Positions 62,291 through 64,000 of a stretch of 64,000 nt of DNA are shown here, in pieces (the stretch's first letter is position 1; each line of letters opens with the position of its first letter). A program made the translations under genes and the position numbers. The notes beneath the pieces are model-generated. The model saw nothing but the letters and a program-made list of their open reading frames with translations. It did not search any database and was not told the origin of the DNA. Location of the stretch: the NCBI RefSeq assembly GCF_022829585.1, contig NZ_JAKSYC010000351.1, positions 28,715 to 92,714 on the forward strand, given 5' to 3'. The stretch comes from Methylobacterium sp. J-026 (GTDB taxonomy: Bacteria; Pseudomonadota; Alphaproteobacteria; Rhizobiales; Beijerinckiaceae).

Positions 62291-63592
62291 ATGGCGCGGA
62301 ACGACGACCCGGATTTCTGGATGCGGGCGCGCCGGCATCTGGTGCGCTACGGCGGCACCTTCGCGCCGCTCATCGTCGAGCGCGCCGAGGGGAGTTTCGT
62401 CTACGACGCCGACGGCCGGCGGATCCTGGATTTCACGTCCGGCCAGATGAGCGCCATCCTCGGCCACGGCCATCCCGAGATCGCCGCCGTCGCCACGCAC
62501 CATGTCGGCCATCTCGACCACCTGTTCAGCGGGATGCTGAGCCGGCCGGTGGTCGACCTCGCCACGGAGCTGGCCCGGCTCGCCCCGGGCGGGCTTGAAC
62601 GGACCCTGCTGCTGACCACGGGGGCGGAGGCCAACGAGGCGGCCCTGCGCATGGCCAAGCTCGCCACCGGCGGCTGGGAGGTGGTGAGCTTCGCCCAATC
62701 CTGGCACGGGATGACGGCCGGGGCCGCGTCGGCGACCTACAGCGCCGGCCGGAAGGGCTACGGACCCGCACCGGTCGGCTCCTTCGCGATCCCGGCGCCC
62801 AACGCCTACCGCCCCGCCTTCGAGAAGGACGGGGTGCCGGACTGGCAGACCGAGCTCGACTACGCCTTCGCGCTGATCGACCGGCAATCGACCGGCAACC
62901 TGGCGGCGTTCCTCGCGGAACCGATCCTGAGTTCGGGCGGCATCCTCGAGCTGCCCCCGGGCTATCTCGGCGCGCTGAAGCGCAAATGCGCCGCGCGCGG
63001 CATGCTGCTCATCCTCGACGAGGCCCAGACCGGCATCGGCCGCACCGGGCTGATGTTCGCCTGCGAGCGGGACGGTGTGGTGCCGGACATCCTGACCCTG
63101 TCCAAGACGCTCGGCGCCGGCCTGCCGCTGGCGGCGGTCATGACCACGCCGGAGATCGAGGATCTCTGCCACGCCCGCGGCTTCCTGTTCTACACGACCC
63201 ACGTCTCCGACCCCCTGCCGGCGGCGGTCGGCCTCAAGGTCCTGGAGATCGTCCAGCGCGACGGGCTGGTGGCGCGGGCCGAGGCGGCCGGCGCCCGGCT
63301 GACCGCAGGGCTGCGCGCGCTCCAGCAGCGCTTCGCCTGCATCGGCGACCTGCGCGGCCGGGGCCTGCTCCAGGGCGTCGAGATCGTCGCCGACCGGGCC
63401 ACGAAGGTGCCGGCACCCGACCTCGGGGACGCGATCACCCGGCGTTGCCTGGACTTCGGGCTGAGCATGAACATCGTCCAGCTACCGGGCATGGGCGGCG
63501 TGTTCCGCATCGCGCCGCCGCTCACCGCCACGGACGCGGAGATCGATCTTGGCGTGTCGATCCTGGAACGCGCGATCGAGGCCGCCCTGTAG
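62291..63592 (+). CDS. dgdA: 2,2-dialkylglycine decarboxylase (PLP-dependent)
   Basis: A 433-residue class III aminotransferase-fold enzyme that decarboxylates 2,2-dialkylglycines such as 2-aminoisobutyrate and then transaminates to pyruvate, giving a ketone and alanine. The length equals that of the Burkholderia enzyme, and the PLP lysine falls at the same number, Lys272 (TLSKTLGAG). Other near-identical signatures are RRHLVRYGGTFAPLIVERA, LDFTSGQMSAILGHGHPEI, FAQSWHGMTAGAASATYSAG and LSMNIVQLPGMGGVFRIAPP. It distinguishes itself from ordinary aminotransferases by these segments. It is divergent from its probable regulator. Confidence 0.94.
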   Translation: MARNDDPDFWMRARRHLVRYGGTFAPLIVERAEGSFVYDADGRRILDFTSGQMSAILGHGHPEIAAVATHHVGHLDHLFSGMLSRPVVDLATELARLAPGGLERTLLLTTGAEANEAALRMAKLATGGWEVVSFAQSWHGMTAGAASATYSAGRKGYGPAPVGSFAIPAPNAYRPAFEKDGVPDWQTELDYAFALIDRQSTGNLAAFLAEPILSSGGILELPPGYLGALKRKCAARGMLLILDEAQTGIGRTGLMFACERDGVVPDILTLSKTLGAGLPLAAVMTTPEIEDLCHARGFLFYTTHVSDPLPAAVGLKVLEIVQRDGLVARAEAAGARLTAGLRALQQRFACIGDLRGRGLLQGVEIVADRATKVPAPDLGDAITRRCLDFGLSMNIVQLPGMGGVFRIAPPLTATDAEIDLGVSILERAIEAAL

Positions 63593-63598
63593 CGGCGC

Positions 63599-64000
63599 TC
63601 AGGCCGCCTCGATCTCGGCGCTGACCGTCAGCCATTCCTCCTCGGCGGCGGCGAGGGCGCCGGCGGCGTCGGCGCGCATCCGGGCGATCTCGCCGGCCTT
63701 GGCGGCGTTCTCCCGGAAGGCCGAGCCGTCCTCCAGCGCCGCATCGATCTTCTGGATCGCCGCCGTCAGCTTCGCCATGCGTGCCTCGATCGCGTCCAGG
63801 CGCTTCCGGAGCGGGGCGAGGGCCGCGCGGCGCTCGACACCGGCGCGGCGCGCCTCAGCCTTCTGGCCGCCCGCGGGTTCCACGTCGCGCTCGGCCTCGC
63901 GCTCCGGGCCGGACAGGACGAAGCGGCGGTAATCGTCCATGTCGCCGTCGAAGGTCTTCACGGTGCCGTCCGCCACCAGCCACAGCCGGTCGGCGCAGGC
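63599..64000 (-). CDS. ABC-F family ATPase, C-terminal part (cut by window edge)
   Basis: The last 133 codons of an ABC-F protein (Uup/YheS-type), ribosome-associated ATPases that act on stalled translation. The visible part begins just after the second ATPase core (ACADRLWLVADGTVKTFDGD), then MDDYRRFVLSG and a charged, coiled-coil C-terminal extension (about 90 residues, many Ala/Glu/Arg). The start and both nucleotide-binding sites lie beyond the window. Its stop is 6 bp after the dgdA stop, convergent. Confidence 0.9.
   Translation of the reverse strand, partial: ACADRLWLVADGTVKTFDGDMDDYRRFVLSGPEREAERDVEPAGGQKAEARRAGVERRAALAPLRKRLDAIEARMAKLTAAIQKIDAALEDGSAFRENAAKAGEIARMRADAAGALAAAEEEWLTVSAEIEAA

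Noticed and set aside
62291..63592. Generic 4-aminobutyrate or acetylornithine aminotransferase
   Set aside because: The PLP lysine position, length and several long segments agree with 2,2-dialkylglycine decarboxylase far better, and the divergent LysR gene supports it.

Overview
The window is GC-rich throughout (roughly 70% by eye), densely coded on both strands, and full of stop/start overlaps of the ATGA and GTGA type. The gene set (class II fructose-bisphosphatase, ExoR, EutBC, several FCD-type GntR regulators, TRAP and ABC importers, BKACE, LutABC) points to a metabolically versatile soil- or plant-associated alphaproteobacterium. Methylobacterium/Methylorubrum is my best guess, but it is an inference from style and gene content because no taxonomic marker is present. 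There are no rRNA or tRNA genes, no CRISPR array and no intact insertion sequence.

Layout. 0-4 kb: an M3 zinc peptidase, a membrane-anchored coiled-coil protein and a small DUF2780-like protein. 4-9.8 kb: PoxB pyruvate oxidase, the LutABC lactate oxidation operon and a transglutaminase. 9.8-12 kb: ethanolamine ammonia-lyase EutBC. 12.4-21.2 kb: housekeeping and cell-envelope genes (IlvD, ExoR, a glutathione transferase, exonuclease III, a ceramidase-like membrane protein, homoserine dehydrogenase, GlpX, an L,D-transpeptidase). 21.7-26.6 kb: a NarK-like transporter, then an operon of MFS transporter, class III CoA-transferase and an atypical crotonase. 26.7-27.6 kb: a PIN-domain gene with a small partner.

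27.8-42.6 kb is an accessory catabolic region for organic and hydroxy acids. It holds a TRAP importer with a divergent GntR regulator, a large FAD/Fe-S D-2-hydroxyacid dehydrogenase with its own GntR gene, a decayed SDR gene, and a third GntR gene divergent from a carnitine-dehydrogenase-like/BKACE pair. It continues with a VapBC-like pair whose toxin carries a nonsense codon, and an operon of FAH-family hydrolase, GlcD-like dehydrogenase and DUF167 protein. Several divergent promoters here carry perfect or near-perfect palindromes that look like GntR operators.

42.8-49.1 kb: a complete carbohydrate-type ABC importer running into a fused dihydroxyacetone kinase. 49.1-59.9 kb: an alpha/beta hydrolase, a D-2-hydroxyacid dehydrogenase, a GlcG/HbpS-OppABC cluster that lacks ATPase genes, a RibD-C reductase, a second hydrolase, a WcbI-like protein and another MFS transporter. 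59.9-61.3 kb: a lower-GC stretch with one unrecognised gene. 61.3-63.6 kb: a divergent LysR regulator and 2,2-dialkylglycine decarboxylase pair (DgdR/DgdA) around a clear LysR box. The window ends inside an ABC-F ATPase gene.

Taken together, much of the window serves uptake and oxidation of small organic acids and C2-C4 compounds (lactate, pyruvate, 2-hydroxy acids, ethanolamine, dihydroxyacetone or related triose/polyol, dialkylglycine). The evidence of decay (SDR deletion, VapC nonsense codon) lies in the 35-40 kb accessory stretch.
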